NCBI GenBank assembly: GCA_035506295.1
Contig: DATJPR010000092.1
Span: 1 to 51,860, forward strand
Reading direction: 5' to 3'
From: DATJPR01 sp035506295
GTDB lineage: Bacteria; Bacteroidota; Ignavibacteria; UBA10030; UBA6906
DNA length: 51,860 bases
Notes under the pieces: model-generated
Database searches by the model: none
The model's input: the letters and a program-made list of their open reading frames with translations, nothing else
Told to the model about the DNA's origin: nothing
Program-made: the position numbers and the translations under genes
Shown: positions 24,382-33,310 of the stretch, piece by piece
Layout: each line of letters opens with the position of its first letter
Position numbering within the stretch: the first letter of the stretch is position 1

Positions 24382-26784
24382 TTGAGCATTGACAACCGAA
24401 TCGCTCCCGGATCTCCGGGAATCCCGGCCCGATGGACTTCGAGTGCAAAGAACGGTATCGGCACCGCCTTGAGTCCCGCCAGTCGTGTCTGGTTTACGCA
24501 CAGCCACGGCATTCTGAACGAAGTGTACTTCCCCGATGTCGACCAGGCGTGTACTCGAGACATGGAGCTGCTCATCACGGACGGGCGCAGCTTCTTCTCT
24601 GAAGAAAAGCGGGACACGAGGTCGACGATCATCGCTGACAAGGGAACGCTACCTTCACATCACATCCGGAACACATGCCTTCACGGACGCTATATCGTTG
24701 ACAAGGCCATCATCGCGGATCCGTTGCACGACGTCATCCTCCAGCGGATCGCTTTCACATCGACTCAGGGGCAACCCGGGGACTATCATATCTACGCGTT
24801 GTTGGCGCCCCACCTCGACAACTTCGGCGCCGGGAACACCGCGTGGGTATGCGAGTACGGAGGGCATCCGATGCTCTGCGCCCAGCGAAACGGTTCTGCC
24901 CTCGCGCTGGCAAGCTCGACGGGATTCCTCAAGCGGTCGGTGGGATATGTCGGCACTTCGGATGGGTGGCAGGATGTGTATCATCACTTTCGGATGACCT
25001 GGGAGTACGACCGGGCCGACGACGGCAACGTGGCAATGATCGGCGAGATCGATCATCTCTCAGGGGACGGCGTGGTCGTTCTCGCACTCGGTTTTGGAGA
25101 GAATTGGGGGGAAGCGTGCAGCAGTGCCCTGGCTGGGCTCCGACAGGATTTTGCCGTCGTTGCAGACGACTATCTTCGACGCTGGGTACAATGGCAGGAG
25201 ATGCTTCCCCGGCTTCAGGGAGCGAATGCCGCAACCGAGCACCTCTATCGCGTCAGTCTCGCCGCCCTCCGGACCTGTGAATCGAAAATCCACCCCGGGG
25301 GAATCATCGCCAGCCTGTCGATCCCCTGGGGCTTCGCCAAGGGGGATGACGACCTTGGAGGCTACCACCTCGTCTGGCCGCGCGACCTGGCGGAGTCGGC
25401 CGGTGCCCTGCTTGCAGCAGGTTCCACCGAGGACATGCGTCGTGTGCTGGAGTATCTCCGGCAGACGCAGGCGGAGGACGGTCACTGGCCGCAGAACATG
25501 TGGCTTGACGGCACCCCATACTGGTCCGGAATTCAGATGGATGAAACGGCGTTCCCGGTCCTGCTCGTTGATCTTGCCTCGCGCAACGGGCAGTTGATCG
25601 AGGATGAGCTCGCCAGTTACTGGCCGGTCGTCCGGAGGGCGGCGGTCTATCTCATGGTCAACGGGCCTGTGACGCAAGAAGACCGATGGGAGGAGGACGC
25701 AGGTTTCTCCCCCTTCACGCTGGCCGTCGAGATCGCTGCGCTTCTCGTTGCGGCAGCATTCGCCGACCGGTTTGGAGAGACTGAACTGGGGACATGTCTG
25801 AGGGATACCGCGGACATCTGGAACTCGAGCGTCGAACGATGGACCTACGTGACGTCGACGGATCTGACATCGCGATTGGGTGTAGCGGGATATTACGTCC
25901 GCATCGCGCCGCCGGATGTCTGTGAAGCATCGTCGCCCGAAGGCGGATTTGTGGCAATCAAGAACCGCCCACCCGGCACGACGATGGAGTCTGCGGACGA
26001 CATCATCAGTCCCGATGCCCTCGCGCTCGTCAGGTTCGGCCTCCGGGCAGCAGACGACCCGCGGATTCTCGACACGGTGAAGGTCATTGATGCGTTGTTG
26101 AAAACAGACACTCCGGCAGGACCTGTCTGGCACCGGTACAACGATGATGGTTACGGCGAGCACGCAGACGGTTCGCCTTTTGACGGAACGGGAATCGGCA
26201 GGGCCTGGCCGTTATTGACAGGCGAGCGCGCCCACTTCGAGCTTGCCGCCGGGAATATCGCCGTCGCCAGAACCCTGATGGCCGCGCTGGAATCGTTCGC
26301 GAATGACGGAGGGATGTTCCCGGAGCAAACCTGGGATGCCCCCGATATTCCGGCGCGGGAGCTCTTTTTCGGTCGCCCGTCAGGTTCAGCCATGCCGCTG
26401 GCCTGGGCGCACGCGGAGTACGTGAAGCTCCTGCGCTCGCTCAACGACGGCCGGGTCTTCGACATGCCGCCGCAGACGTACCAGCGTTATGTTGTCGACC
26501 GCACAGAATCGCCCTATGCCGTCTGGCGTTTCAACCTTAAATGCACGCAGATCCCGCGCGGGAAAGTTTTCCGCCTCGAAACCCTAAGCCGCGGCCTGAT
26601 CCATTGGAGCGCGGACGGTTGGCAGACCATCAACGACACTCCGACGCGCGACACCGGCTTCGGATTGCACATCGCAGAGCTCCCCACCGGACTGCTTCCG
26701 ATGGGAGCAACGGTGCGCTTCACCTTCTATTGGAACGATGCGGACAAATGGGAGGGGAGGGATTTTGCGGTCAGGATTGCTTAA
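24382..26784 (+). CDS. Glycoside hydrolase family 15 (glucoamylase/glucodextranase-like), cytoplasmic
   Basis: The 800-residue enzyme should remove glucose from alpha-glucans. An N-terminal beta-sandwich domain (about 1-280) precedes an (alpha/alpha)6 barrel. The barrel has LVWPRDLAESAGALLA, DGHWPQNMWLDGTPYW, QMDETAF, the general-acid Glu in RWEEDAGFSP (near 437) and the base Glu in MFPEQTWD (near 647). A C-terminal domain of about 100 residues follows. There is no signal peptide, so it probably acts inside the cell, unlike the secreted GH31 and GH88 enzymes here. The start is a TTG with AAAGGA nine bases upstream; no in-frame ATG lies near it. It is divergent from the tetR operon. Confidence 0.88.
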   Translation: MSIDNRIAPGSPGIPARWTSSAKNGIGTALSPASRVWFTHSHGILNEVYFPDVDQACTRDMELLITDGRSFFSEEKRDTRSTIIADKGTLPSHHIRNTCLHGRYIVDKAIIADPLHDVILQRIAFTSTQGQPGDYHIYALLAPHLDNFGAGNTAWVCEYGGHPMLCAQRNGSALALASSTGFLKRSVGYVGTSDGWQDVYHHFRMTWEYDRADDGNVAMIGEIDHLSGDGVVVLALGFGENWGEACSSALAGLRQDFAVVADDYLRRWVQWQEMLPRLQGANAATEHLYRVSLAALRTCESKIHPGGIIASLSIPWGFAKGDDDLGGYHLVWPRDLAESAGALLAAGSTEDMRRVLEYLRQTQAEDGHWPQNMWLDGTPYWSGIQMDETAFPVLLVDLASRNGQLIEDELASYWPVVRRAAVYLMVNGPVTQEDRWEEDAGFSPFTLAVEIAALLVAAAFADRFGETELGTCLRDTADIWNSSVERWTYVTSTDLTSRLGVAGYYVRIAPPDVCEASSPEGGFVAIKNRPPGTTMESADDIISPDALALVRFGLRAADDPRILDTVKVIDALLKTDTPAGPVWHRYNDDGYGEHADGSPFDGTGIGRAWPLLTGERAHFELAAGNIAVARTLMAALESFANDGGMFPEQTWDAPDIPARELFFGRPSGSAMPLAWAHAEYVKLLRSLNDGRVFDMPPQTYQRYVVDRTESPYAVWRFNLKCTQIPRGKVFRLETLSRGLIHWSADGWQTINDTPTRDTGFGLHIAELPTGLLPMGATVRFTFYWNDADKWEGRDFAVRIA

Positions 26785-26803
26785 CCCTGGCGCGGGGAAG
26801 AAA

Positions 26804-26831
26804 GTAGGGACGTTGCATGCAACGTCCCTAC
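26804..26831. repeat. Perfect 28-base palindrome between convergent genes
   Basis: The half-site GTAGGGACGTTGCA is followed directly by its exact reverse complement, with no spacer. It starts 20 bases after the GH15 stop and is followed by a short A-rich run on the plus strand. It may terminate GH15 transcription or be a dispersed palindromic repeat. A contribution from a DNA-binding protein cannot be excluded. Confidence 0.85.
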
Positions 26832-26847
26832 GAAAAAACGCCGACAC

Positions 26848-26868
26848 AAGAGAGGCAACTCCTCTCCT
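26848..26868 (-). terminator. Hairpin directly after the M13 peptidase gene
   Basis: Arms at 26848-26855 and 26861-26868 (on the minus strand AGGAGAGG, loop AGTTG, CCTCTCTT, with one G-T pair) form an eight-pair stem that begins within the TAA stop codon. The T content after it is modest, so termination is likely but not certain. Confidence 0.5.
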
Positions 26869-28916
26869 TACCAGATCTTTGCCCGCTCGTTCACGGGCCG
26901 GTACATCGGGTCACCTTCCTTCACATTGAAGGCGGTGTAGAACGCATCGATATTCACGACGGGTCCGATCGTCCGGTATTTTCCCGGCGAATGGGGATCG
27001 ATGATCAGGCGGCGTCGGAGCTCTTCCGGACGGTAATTCGCGCGCCACATCTGCGCCCATGCGAGGAAGAAGCGCTGATCGGGCGTCAACCCGTCGATAA
27101 GACCCGGGTTGTGCTTCGCGAGTGCCTTTTCCAGCGCCGCATGCGCGATCGTCAATCCTCCGAGGTCGGCGATGTTCTCCCCGAGGGTGAGCTTGCCGTT
27201 CAGGTGAAGCGTGTCGATCGGGGTGAAGGCATCGTACTCACGCTCGACGAACTGCGTCCTGGCCGTGAATGCGATCTTGTCGACCGGTGTCCACCAGTCG
27301 GCCAGGTTCCCCTTCGCATCGAACTGACTCCCTTCGTCGTCGAAGCCGTGCGTCATCTCATGGCCGATCACCGCACCCATCCCGCCGTAGTTGACCGCGT
27401 CGTCCGCGTTTGGATCAAAGAAGGGCGGCTGGAGAATGCCGGCGGGGAACACGATTTCGTTCATCGAAGGATTGTAGTACGCGTTCACCGTGGGCGGCGT
27501 CATCCCCCACTCGGTCCGGTCGACCGGCTGACCGATCTTCGCCAGATCGCGCTGGAACTCGAAGGAGTCCGCGCGCATTACGTTCAAGACCAGCGGTCCG
27601 CGGTCGATGGCAAGCCCCGTGTAGCTTTTCCATTTGTCCGGATAGCCGATCTTCACCTGGAACGCATCGAGCTTGCCGAGCGCTTTGAATTTGGTCTCAT
27701 CGCTCATCCACTCGCGGGTCTGAATCCGTTCGCGGAAGGCATCCTTGAGGTTCTGCACCATCTCCAAGGCGCGCTGCTTCGCCTGGGGCGGGAAGTACTT
27801 CTGCACATAGAGCATCCCGAGCGCTTCGCCGATGCTGCCGTTCACGACATTGAGGGCGAATTTCCAGCGCGGCCGCATTTCCTTCGCGCCCGTCATGGTC
27901 TTGCCGAAGAAATCGAAGTTGGCTGTGACAAAATTCTTGCTGAGCATGGGTGCGGCTTCATGCAGAACGTGCCAGCGGAGATACGTTTTCCAGTCCGCGA
28001 TCGGGCGTTCCTTCAACATGTTGCTTTCGGCTTTGAAAAAGTCGGGCTGCTCCACGTTCAGCATGCCGGGCTCTTTGGTGCCGATCTGGGCAAAATAGGT
28101 CGCCCAGCTGAACGCGGGTGCGTCTTGCTCAAGGTCCGCCAGCTTCATCTTGTGATAAGTCGCATTCGGATCGCGGCGCTGCACACGCGTCATCGACGCG
28201 TTGGCAAGGGCCGTCTCTATGTCCATGATCGTCTTGGCCGATGCCGTCGCCTGATCCGCCGTTGCTCCCGCCAGTTCGAACATCTTCGCGACATGCTTGA
28301 CGTACTCGTCGCGCAGCATCTTCGAATGCTCATCTTCCTTCGTGTAGTAGTCGCGGTCGGGAAGACCGAGGCCGCCCTGGGCGAGTTGGGCGATCTGATT
28401 CGTGCTTGCCTTGGCATCCTGTGCCACATAGAACGCAAACGCGCCGCGGAACCCGTGGGCGTGCAGATACGCCACCGTCGCCGAGAAGTCGGTCAGGCTT
28501 TTCACGGATTCGATCCTGGCGAGGAGATCCGCTATCGGCGTCAACCCTTCCTGCTCCGCCTGAACGGTGTCCATCGCGCTCGCGTAGAGATCGCCGACAC
28601 GCTGAAGGTTTGTCCCCTTTTGTGCAGCGCCGTTGTTCTCCGCGCTCTCAAGGATTTCTTTCAGATCGCTATAATTTTTCTCCGTCAGCTCCTCGAAACT
28701 TCCCCACCGGCTGTACTCGGCAGGTACGGGATTCTTGGCTAGCCAGCCGCCATTGGCATACTGGAAAAAGTCGGTTGCCGGTGAGACCGAAGGATCCATG
28801 TTCGCGGGATTGAGACCGTGAACTTCTGTCGTATTCGGCTGGTGAGGCAAGCCGGCGCCAACGAACAGGAACGATAGTCCTGCAACAGCACAGAACACTA
28901 CGTTGCGTTTAGTCAT
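26868..28916 (-). CDS. M13-family metalloendopeptidase (neprilysin/PepO type), secreted
   Basis: The 682-residue zinc endopeptidase cleaves short peptides outside the inner membrane. A signal-like hydrophobic segment (VVFCAVAGLSFLFVGAGL) is followed by the M13 N-terminal signature DFFQYANGGWL. The C-terminal catalytic part has NAYYNPSMNEIVFPAGILQPPFF, the zinc motif VIGHEMTHGFDDEG (near residue 520) and GENIADLGGL with the third zinc ligand (near 579). The end is KIW; most M13 proteins end in a similar CxVW or KxRVW tail. The length matches the family. A spacer of more than 350 bases separates it from the next gene upstream. Confidence 0.94.
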   Translation of the reverse strand: MTKRNVVFCAVAGLSFLFVGAGLPHQPNTTEVHGLNPANMDPSVSPATDFFQYANGGWLAKNPVPAEYSRWGSFEELTEKNYSDLKEILESAENNGAAQKGTNLQRVGDLYASAMDTVQAEQEGLTPIADLLARIESVKSLTDFSATVAYLHAHGFRGAFAFYVAQDAKASTNQIAQLAQGGLGLPDRDYYTKEDEHSKMLRDEYVKHVAKMFELAGATADQATASAKTIMDIETALANASMTRVQRRDPNATYHKMKLADLEQDAPAFSWATYFAQIGTKEPGMLNVEQPDFFKAESNMLKERPIADWKTYLRWHVLHEAAPMLSKNFVTANFDFFGKTMTGAKEMRPRWKFALNVVNGSIGEALGMLYVQKYFPPQAKQRALEMVQNLKDAFRERIQTREWMSDETKFKALGKLDAFQVKIGYPDKWKSYTGLAIDRGPLVLNVMRADSFEFQRDLAKIGQPVDRTEWGMTPPTVNAYYNPSMNEIVFPAGILQPPFFDPNADDAVNYGGMGAVIGHEMTHGFDDEGSQFDAKGNLADWWTPVDKIAFTARTQFVEREYDAFTPIDTLHLNGKLTLGENIADLGGLTIAHAALEKALAKHNPGLIDGLTPDQRFFLAWAQMWRANYRPEELRRRLIIDPHSPGKYRTIGPVVNIDAFYTAFNVKEGDPMYRPVNERAKIW

Positions 28917-29280
28917 GTAGACGCTCCATTGAGAAAATTTGCCGCCTCACAGTCCGACGAATTTCCGGAACGCAGCGATCACCACAACGATTCGGGATTG
29001 AGCAAGGGAAGGATGTCTGCAGCGCGCGGATCTTCAAATCGGCTTTGGAAATGAACGGATGTTACCGCATCGCTTACCAAGGCGGCGTTAGATTCCTTTA
29101 TACGAGGATTGGGGGGGGAGGTTTCGAACTAGAAGAGATTTTGCAGGTTTTGCCAAAAAAGGGGCCGAATCTCCTGCCCGCTCCGCTCAGAATCTCGCCC
29201 ATGGATGGAGCCCCAGAAGGCGCGATTCGCAGGCAGGGATCCGGCTTTGCCATCTCCGCTTCCGCGTCGCAATGGTTCCT
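28917..29280. other. 364-base spacer, no gene seen
   Basis: A 93-codon plus-strand frame at 29045-29326 overlaps the end of the neighbouring gene and shows no domain or ribosome binding site. The spacer contains an eight-G run near 29110 and a short T-rich stretch on the minus strand. A weak promoter-like pair (TTGGCA, 17 bases, TCTAGT) may serve the M13 gene, but I do not rely on it. Confidence 0.45.
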
Positions 29281-30336
29281 TCATCTTCCAAAGAGATCCA
29301 TCAGAAACTCCAGAGGCCCCTCATGATCTTTCCTGCTCGTGCGCCAGTCGTTATATCTCTCGCGGGTGATCAACCCGATGGGGCCCTGGTAGATCCCGCC
29401 GTGAAGCCAGCCATCCCAGACACGGACGGCAAGGACGTTCTCCTGACCAATTTTCAGAAGCCCGACAGGGATCGTATAGGTCCTTAACCAGGAGTACTGA
29501 TTTCCGGTCCTCCCCGGTTTTCCATCGGCGGGGATGGCGCCTGTTTTGCCGATCACCTCGCCGTTGAGGTATGCTTCGTCATAGTCGTCGACTTTCCCGA
29601 GGAGGAACAGCAGCCTCTTGCCGGCAAAAGAGGAATCGACGGTGAAATGAAGCCTGTACCATCCTATGCCGTCGTAATTCTTGTAGCCCTGCGTCTCCCA
29701 ATAGATCGGCACGTAGATGCTTCCCCAGCCGCTGTCGTCAAACTCCGGCGATTTCCACTCCGGGGCATCTCCAGTTCTGAACTTCCACATTCCGTCGAGG
29801 GTGAGGTCGGGTTGCGGGCGGTTGCGGATCTCGTACAATCCGACTTCTCCCCCTGTGATGCCGCCGTTCATCTGCCCGTCATATACGCGCACCGCGATGA
29901 CGTTGTCCTCGCCCTCATGGATCGCCCAGGCAGGGATTTGGTATTCGCGTTGGACCGAATACTCAGATTCGTATTTCGGCGGCAGCGTTCCGCCAAAGCC
30001 GACAAACCGTCCGTTCAGATACGTTTCGTCGGCATCGTCGATGGTCCCGACCTTCAGCACCAACATTTTCCCTTCGAGATTCTTGGGCGCCTTGAAATGC
30101 TTGCGGTACCATCCAAAGCCGTCGTAGCCGGGATATCCCTGATCCTCCCACGGAGAAGGGACCCGGATCTGGTCCCAGGATTCATCGTCAAACTTTGGGT
30201 CAGCCCACGTCATGTCGTCCCCTGCTTCGAATTTCCATTGACCTCGCAGATCCATGATCCTGGACATCTCCTGGGGATGAGCAGACTGGATTCCGGCCAG
30301 GAGGCACAGGGCAAGAGTTGCAAGAGTGGTTTTCAT
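29281..30336 (-). CDS. Secreted protein of two GH2-type sugar-binding (jelly-roll) domains, no catalytic domain
   Basis: The 351-residue protein has a signal peptide (KTTLATLALCLLAGIQSAHP). Two related domains of about 150 residues follow. Both show the N-terminal sugar-binding domain pattern of GH2 beta-galactosidases: W-K-F-x-x-G-D, a D-x-S/E-W strand (DDESWDQIRVP; DDSGWGSIYVP), W-E-x-Q-G-Y, WYR-x-HF, D-x-D-E-x-YLNG, ENV-x-AVRV-x-DG, and GGI. No TIM barrel or active-site Glu is present, so this is not a glycosidase itself. It is probably a carbohydrate-binding or surface protein. The ATG at 30336 is chosen because the signal peptide starts there; the frame is open to 30417. Confidence 0.82.
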   Translation of the reverse strand: MKTTLATLALCLLAGIQSAHPQEMSRIMDLRGQWKFEAGDDMTWADPKFDDESWDQIRVPSPWEDQGYPGYDGFGWYRKHFKAPKNLEGKMLVLKVGTIDDADETYLNGRFVGFGGTLPPKYESEYSVQREYQIPAWAIHEGEDNVIAVRVYDGQMNGGITGGEVGLYEIRNRPQPDLTLDGMWKFRTGDAPEWKSPEFDDSGWGSIYVPIYWETQGYKNYDGIGWYRLHFTVDSSFAGKRLLFLLGKVDDYDEAYLNGEVIGKTGAIPADGKPGRTGNQYSWLRTYTIPVGLLKIGQENVLAVRVWDGWLHGGIYQGPIGLITRERYNDWRTSRKDHEGPLEFLMDLFGR

Positions 30337-30356
30337 GGCGACGTCCTTGGGAAATG

Positions 30357-30398
30357 AAACGGCTCCGACAATGTCCTGCGTAATGTACGGAGCCGTTT
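30357..30398 (-). terminator. Rho-independent-like terminator after the small secreted protein gene
   Basis: Eleven-base arms AAACGGCTCCG (30357-30367) and CGGAGCCGTTT (30388-30398) enclose a 20-base loop. On the minus strand the stem is followed by TTTCATTTC. It lies 42 bases past the stop of the gene at 30441-30905 and before the start at 30336, so it should end that transcript. Confidence 0.7.
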
Positions 30399-30440
30399 TC
30401 CATGAAGTGTCATACAAAGATCAAGGTTTGTAAATGGTTG

Positions 30441-30905
30441 TCAGCGTGCCGACGAATAGGTCGGGCCGGCCGGGCCGAAGTTTGCATCATGAAGCCGAAT
30501 CGCCACGGTGGAGAACAGTTTGTCGGGCGGATTGCAGGTTTCGCAATCGCTGACCGAGATCAACCCGGGGTTGTCCATGACCGAGCCGGCGAGGAACGCC
30601 TCGTACCTGACCATCGGGGTTTCGCCCGCTTCGACAAGGCGTTTGATTTTGGATTCTGCGCCCGCGAGATCGTACTGCGGATTGGCCACGCGAATACGGA
30701 CGAGATGATACAGCGCGGACTTCACGACCCCTTCGTTTTCCTGGCCAAGGCACCACGCGAGGTTCTTGACAGCGCGGTCAAAGGTAACAGCCTTGTTCGC
30801 ATACTTCGATTCGTCGTATGACGATGACCCTGCAGCCGCTTTCCCCTGGGCAAATGCCAGGCTCGATGCGGCGCACAGTGTGGCGACCAACAGTGCAGTT
30901 TTCAT
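30441..30905 (-). CDS. Small secreted protein of unknown function
   Basis: This is a 154-residue product with a clear signal peptide (MKTALLVATLCAASSLAFA, then QGK). The start at 30905 has AAGGAGG eight bases upstream, which rules out the longer frame to 31058. The mature part is mostly helical (NLAWCLGQENEGVVKSALYHLVRIRV ends a first helical pair), and a SDCETCNPP segment holds two Cys that could form a disulfide or bind metal. The helical pairing recalls HEAT-like repeats, but I cannot name a family. It is a single gene ended by the hairpin at 30357-30398. Confidence 0.75.
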   Translation of the reverse strand: MKTALLVATLCAASSLAFAQGKAAAGSSSYDESKYANKAVTFDRAVKNLAWCLGQENEGVVKSALYHLVRIRVANPQYDLAGAESKIKRLVEAGETPMVRYEAFLAGSVMDNPGLISVSDCETCNPPDKLFSTVAIRLHDANFGPAGPTYSSAR

Positions 30906-31029
30906 GGTGTCTTCCTCCTTTGCGTTGGGGTTCGTGTCAGGAGCGGTAGAATGTGTGCTCCGTATACACGATCGTACGGGAGGCAGGGGAGGAAGATGTG
31001 ACGGATGCGTCAGGAGATGTAAACGATTG

Positions 31030-31713
31030 TCATGGGATGAGCCGGTAGCCCGCTCCATGGACGGTCACGATATGCCGGGGGTTCGCAGGATCCTCTTCGA
31101 TTTTCTGCCGGAGACGCACGATGAAATTGTCGATCGTCCGGGTCGTCGGCGTGGCGTCGTATCCCCACACTTCGTTGAGGAGCGTCTCGCGCGAGACGTT
31201 GTGATTGCGGTGCGACCAGAGATACTTCAGCACTTCGAATTCCCTCGCGGTCATTTGCACGGTCTTCCCGTCACAGGCGGCCGTGTACGCCTCGAGATCG
31301 ACGACCAGCCTGCCGATGGTGACGGACTCGCCGCTCGCCAGCGCAGCAGGATCGGCTCTGCGCATCACCGCCTTCACGCGTGCAAGAAGTTCACGGAGAC
31401 TGAACGGTTTCAGGACATAATCGTCGGCACCAAGTTCAAGCCCGAGGACCCGGTCGATCTCCTCCCCCTTCGCCGTCAGCATGATGATCGGCGTCGAGAC
31501 GCCCTTTTCCCGCGCGTTCTTCAGAATATCGAACCCTGACATGGTCGGGAGCATAACATCGAGCAGGGCAAGATCGTACGATCCACCCGTGAGTTTGGAA
31601 AGTCCTTCCCCGCCGTCTCCTGTCGCGTCGACCTCGTACCCCTCGATCGTCAGATTGTCCTTCAAGCCTTCCCGCATTTTCGGCTCGTCCTCCACGATCA
31701 ATATTGTCGGCAT
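31030..31713 (-). CDS. OmpR-family response regulator
   Basis: The 227-residue DNA-binding regulator has a receiver domain: ILIVEDEP acidic pair, phospho-Asp in LALLDVMLP, the Thr in IIMLTA, and the Lys in YVLKPFS. A winged-helix domain follows (LTAREFEVLKYLW-like segment, TRTIDNFIVRLRQKIEEDP, TVHGAGYRL). The ATG at 31713 begins the receiver; the longer frame to 31953 only reads into the kinase gene. It starts 22 bases after the sensor kinase stop and is its obvious partner. Confidence 0.94.
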   Translation of the reverse strand: MPTILIVEDEPKMREGLKDNLTIEGYEVDATGDGGEGLSKLTGGSYDLALLDVMLPTMSGFDILKNAREKGVSTPIIMLTAKGEEIDRVLGLELGADDYVLKPFSLRELLARVKAVMRRADPAALASGESVTIGRLVVDLEAYTAACDGKTVQMTAREFEVLKYLWSHRNHNVSRETLLNEVWGYDATPTTRTIDNFIVRLRQKIEEDPANPRHIVTVHGAGYRLIP

Positions 31714-31735
31714 AACGTGTGCCCCTCCCCGGAGC

Positions 31736-33310
31736 TTACGACTTCGGTAGCCAGAGCGTAAACGTGCTTCCTTTTCCCGGCGCGCTCTCCACCGTGACCG
31801 TTCCGCCGTGGGCGTCCATGATGTTGCGAACGATGGCGAGGCCGACCCCGCTTCCCCGCGCCGCTTGCCTGGAGCTCTCGGCGGTCCGATAGAACATTTC
31901 GAAAACCTTGTGCAGGTCTTTTCGGAGGATGCCGGCGCCGCGGTCTTCGACACTGACGAACACCCGCGCGGTGTCGCTCCCGGTCGCGATCCCGAGGAAC
32001 TTTGACTCGCCTCCGTACTTCACCCCGTTGTCGATCAGATTCATCAACGCCTCACCGATCGCCTCTCCATCGAGCCGGACGGAGGGCAGATGCTCGTCCA
32101 GGTTCATGACGAGTTCGACGTGCTCCGTCTGGAGAAGCTCGCGCCACACGTCGACGGTCGTCGTGACCACGCTGTTCAGATTCGCCTCGCGCAGCGTGAA
32201 CGGCATTCGTCCGGCTTCGAGGCGGGAGAAGTTCAAGATATTATTGACCAGGCGCGTGAGCCGTGCAGTCTCCGAGACGATGGTCGCATAGTACTCCTGC
32301 TTTTTTGCATCGTTCGGCAGCCGGCCGAGCTCCAGCGTTTCGGCGTACATGCGGATCAACGCAAGCGGCGTCCGGAGTTCATGGGAGACGTTCGAGACAA
32401 AGTCCGACTTGAGTTTCGCCAGTTCCGACTCCCTGCGCACGTTGCGATACGTCAGCCATGCCCCGGTCAGGAGCAGCAGATCGAGGGCGACAATAATGAT
32501 GATCAGTTGTCGCGAGCGGGTCGACGCGAGATCTTCCGCCGAATCCCCGCGGAAGCGGATGCCGACCTCAAGGCGCGGAAAGATCCAGAGTGCCCGCCGC
32601 CGGACGATGCTATGGAGATCGCCTTCGTCTGTGGTAAACACAGCGTTGTCTGTTCCCTTCCGAAACACGGCGGCGATCAATTGGTTCCCGGCGGTTTCGC
32701 TCAGTTTCGGTCCGAGGACCTCGCGCGAAAACCTTTCAGGTTCGATGAGAATTCCACCCAGGCCTCTCGAAGAATTCGAAAACTCGACAGGAAAGAGAAG
32801 GAGGACTCGCATGTCGCCGCCGGCGCTGTCGAGGAGCTGAGGCAGCAGCTTGGTGTAACCGCTCTGCCGAAGCTGGAGCATGCGACCCAGGCCGGAAGAA
32901 GCATGACGAAAGTACTGTTCCAGGAGTCCCTCATCCAGCGACGTACCGGCGCGCATTTTCATCTTCACGAGGCTTCCGGTGGAATCGGCAAGGAACGCGC
33001 CATCGACCGAAGGATGCCGTTCCAGTTGCAGGGCGAGGGCTGAATCCAGCGTTCCCCCTTCAATCACTCCCCTGCTCATGGACGCTGTCCAGATGCTGAG
33101 GAGATCCCAGGCATATTGGTTCAGGGACGTCAGGGCTCCGTCAAGTTGCCGATTATATGTCTCGGTCAACATCCGTTCGGTCGAGCTCATCGATGCGAGT
33201 TCGTAGCCCGAAAACAAGAGCACCGGAAGAACGATCAGGAGCGTGAGGATTCCTGCAAGGGGCAGGCTGGCCTTTCGACGACGTTTTCGTGCTGAGAGGG
33301 GAGCTACCAT
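31736..33310 (-). CDS. Membrane sensor histidine kinase
   Basis: The 524-residue kinase has TM1 at about 18-38 (PLAGILTLLIVLPVLLFSG), a periplasmic domain of about 230 residues without a recognised fold, and TM2 at about 270-290 (LIIIIVALDLLLLTGAWL). The HisKA helix has SNVSHELRTPLAL (His near 308) and is joined directly, with no HAMP. The ATPase domain has NLIDNGVKYGG, EDRGAGI and GSGVGLAIV. It pairs with the OmpR-type regulator downstream. Its ATG overlaps the last seven bases of the exonuclease gene, so the two are probably translationally coupled. The signal sensed is unknown. Confidence 0.93.
   Translation of the reverse strand: MVAPLSARKRRRKASLPLAGILTLLIVLPVLLFSGYELASMSSTERMLTETYNRQLDGALTSLNQYAWDLLSIWTASMSRGVIEGGTLDSALALQLERHPSVDGAFLADSTGSLVKMKMRAGTSLDEGLLEQYFRHASSGLGRMLQLRQSGYTKLLPQLLDSAGGDMRVLLLFPVEFSNSSRGLGGILIEPERFSREVLGPKLSETAGNQLIAAVFRKGTDNAVFTTDEGDLHSIVRRRALWIFPRLEVGIRFRGDSAEDLASTRSRQLIIIIVALDLLLLTGAWLTYRNVRRESELAKLKSDFVSNVSHELRTPLALIRMYAETLELGRLPNDAKKQEYYATIVSETARLTRLVNNILNFSRLEAGRMPFTLREANLNSVVTTTVDVWRELLQTEHVELVMNLDEHLPSVRLDGEAIGEALMNLIDNGVKYGGESKFLGIATGSDTARVFVSVEDRGAGILRKDLHKVFEMFYRTAESSRQAARGSGVGLAIVRNIMDAHGGTVTVESAPGKGSTFTLWLPKS

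Noticed and set aside
26817..28742. 641-codon plus-strand open frame
   Set aside because: It is antisense to the well-supported M13 peptidase gene; no domain and no ribosome binding site.
29045..29326. Possible 93-residue protein in the 364-base spacer
   Set aside because: Low-complexity product, no recognised family, and overlap with the end of the sugar-binding protein gene.
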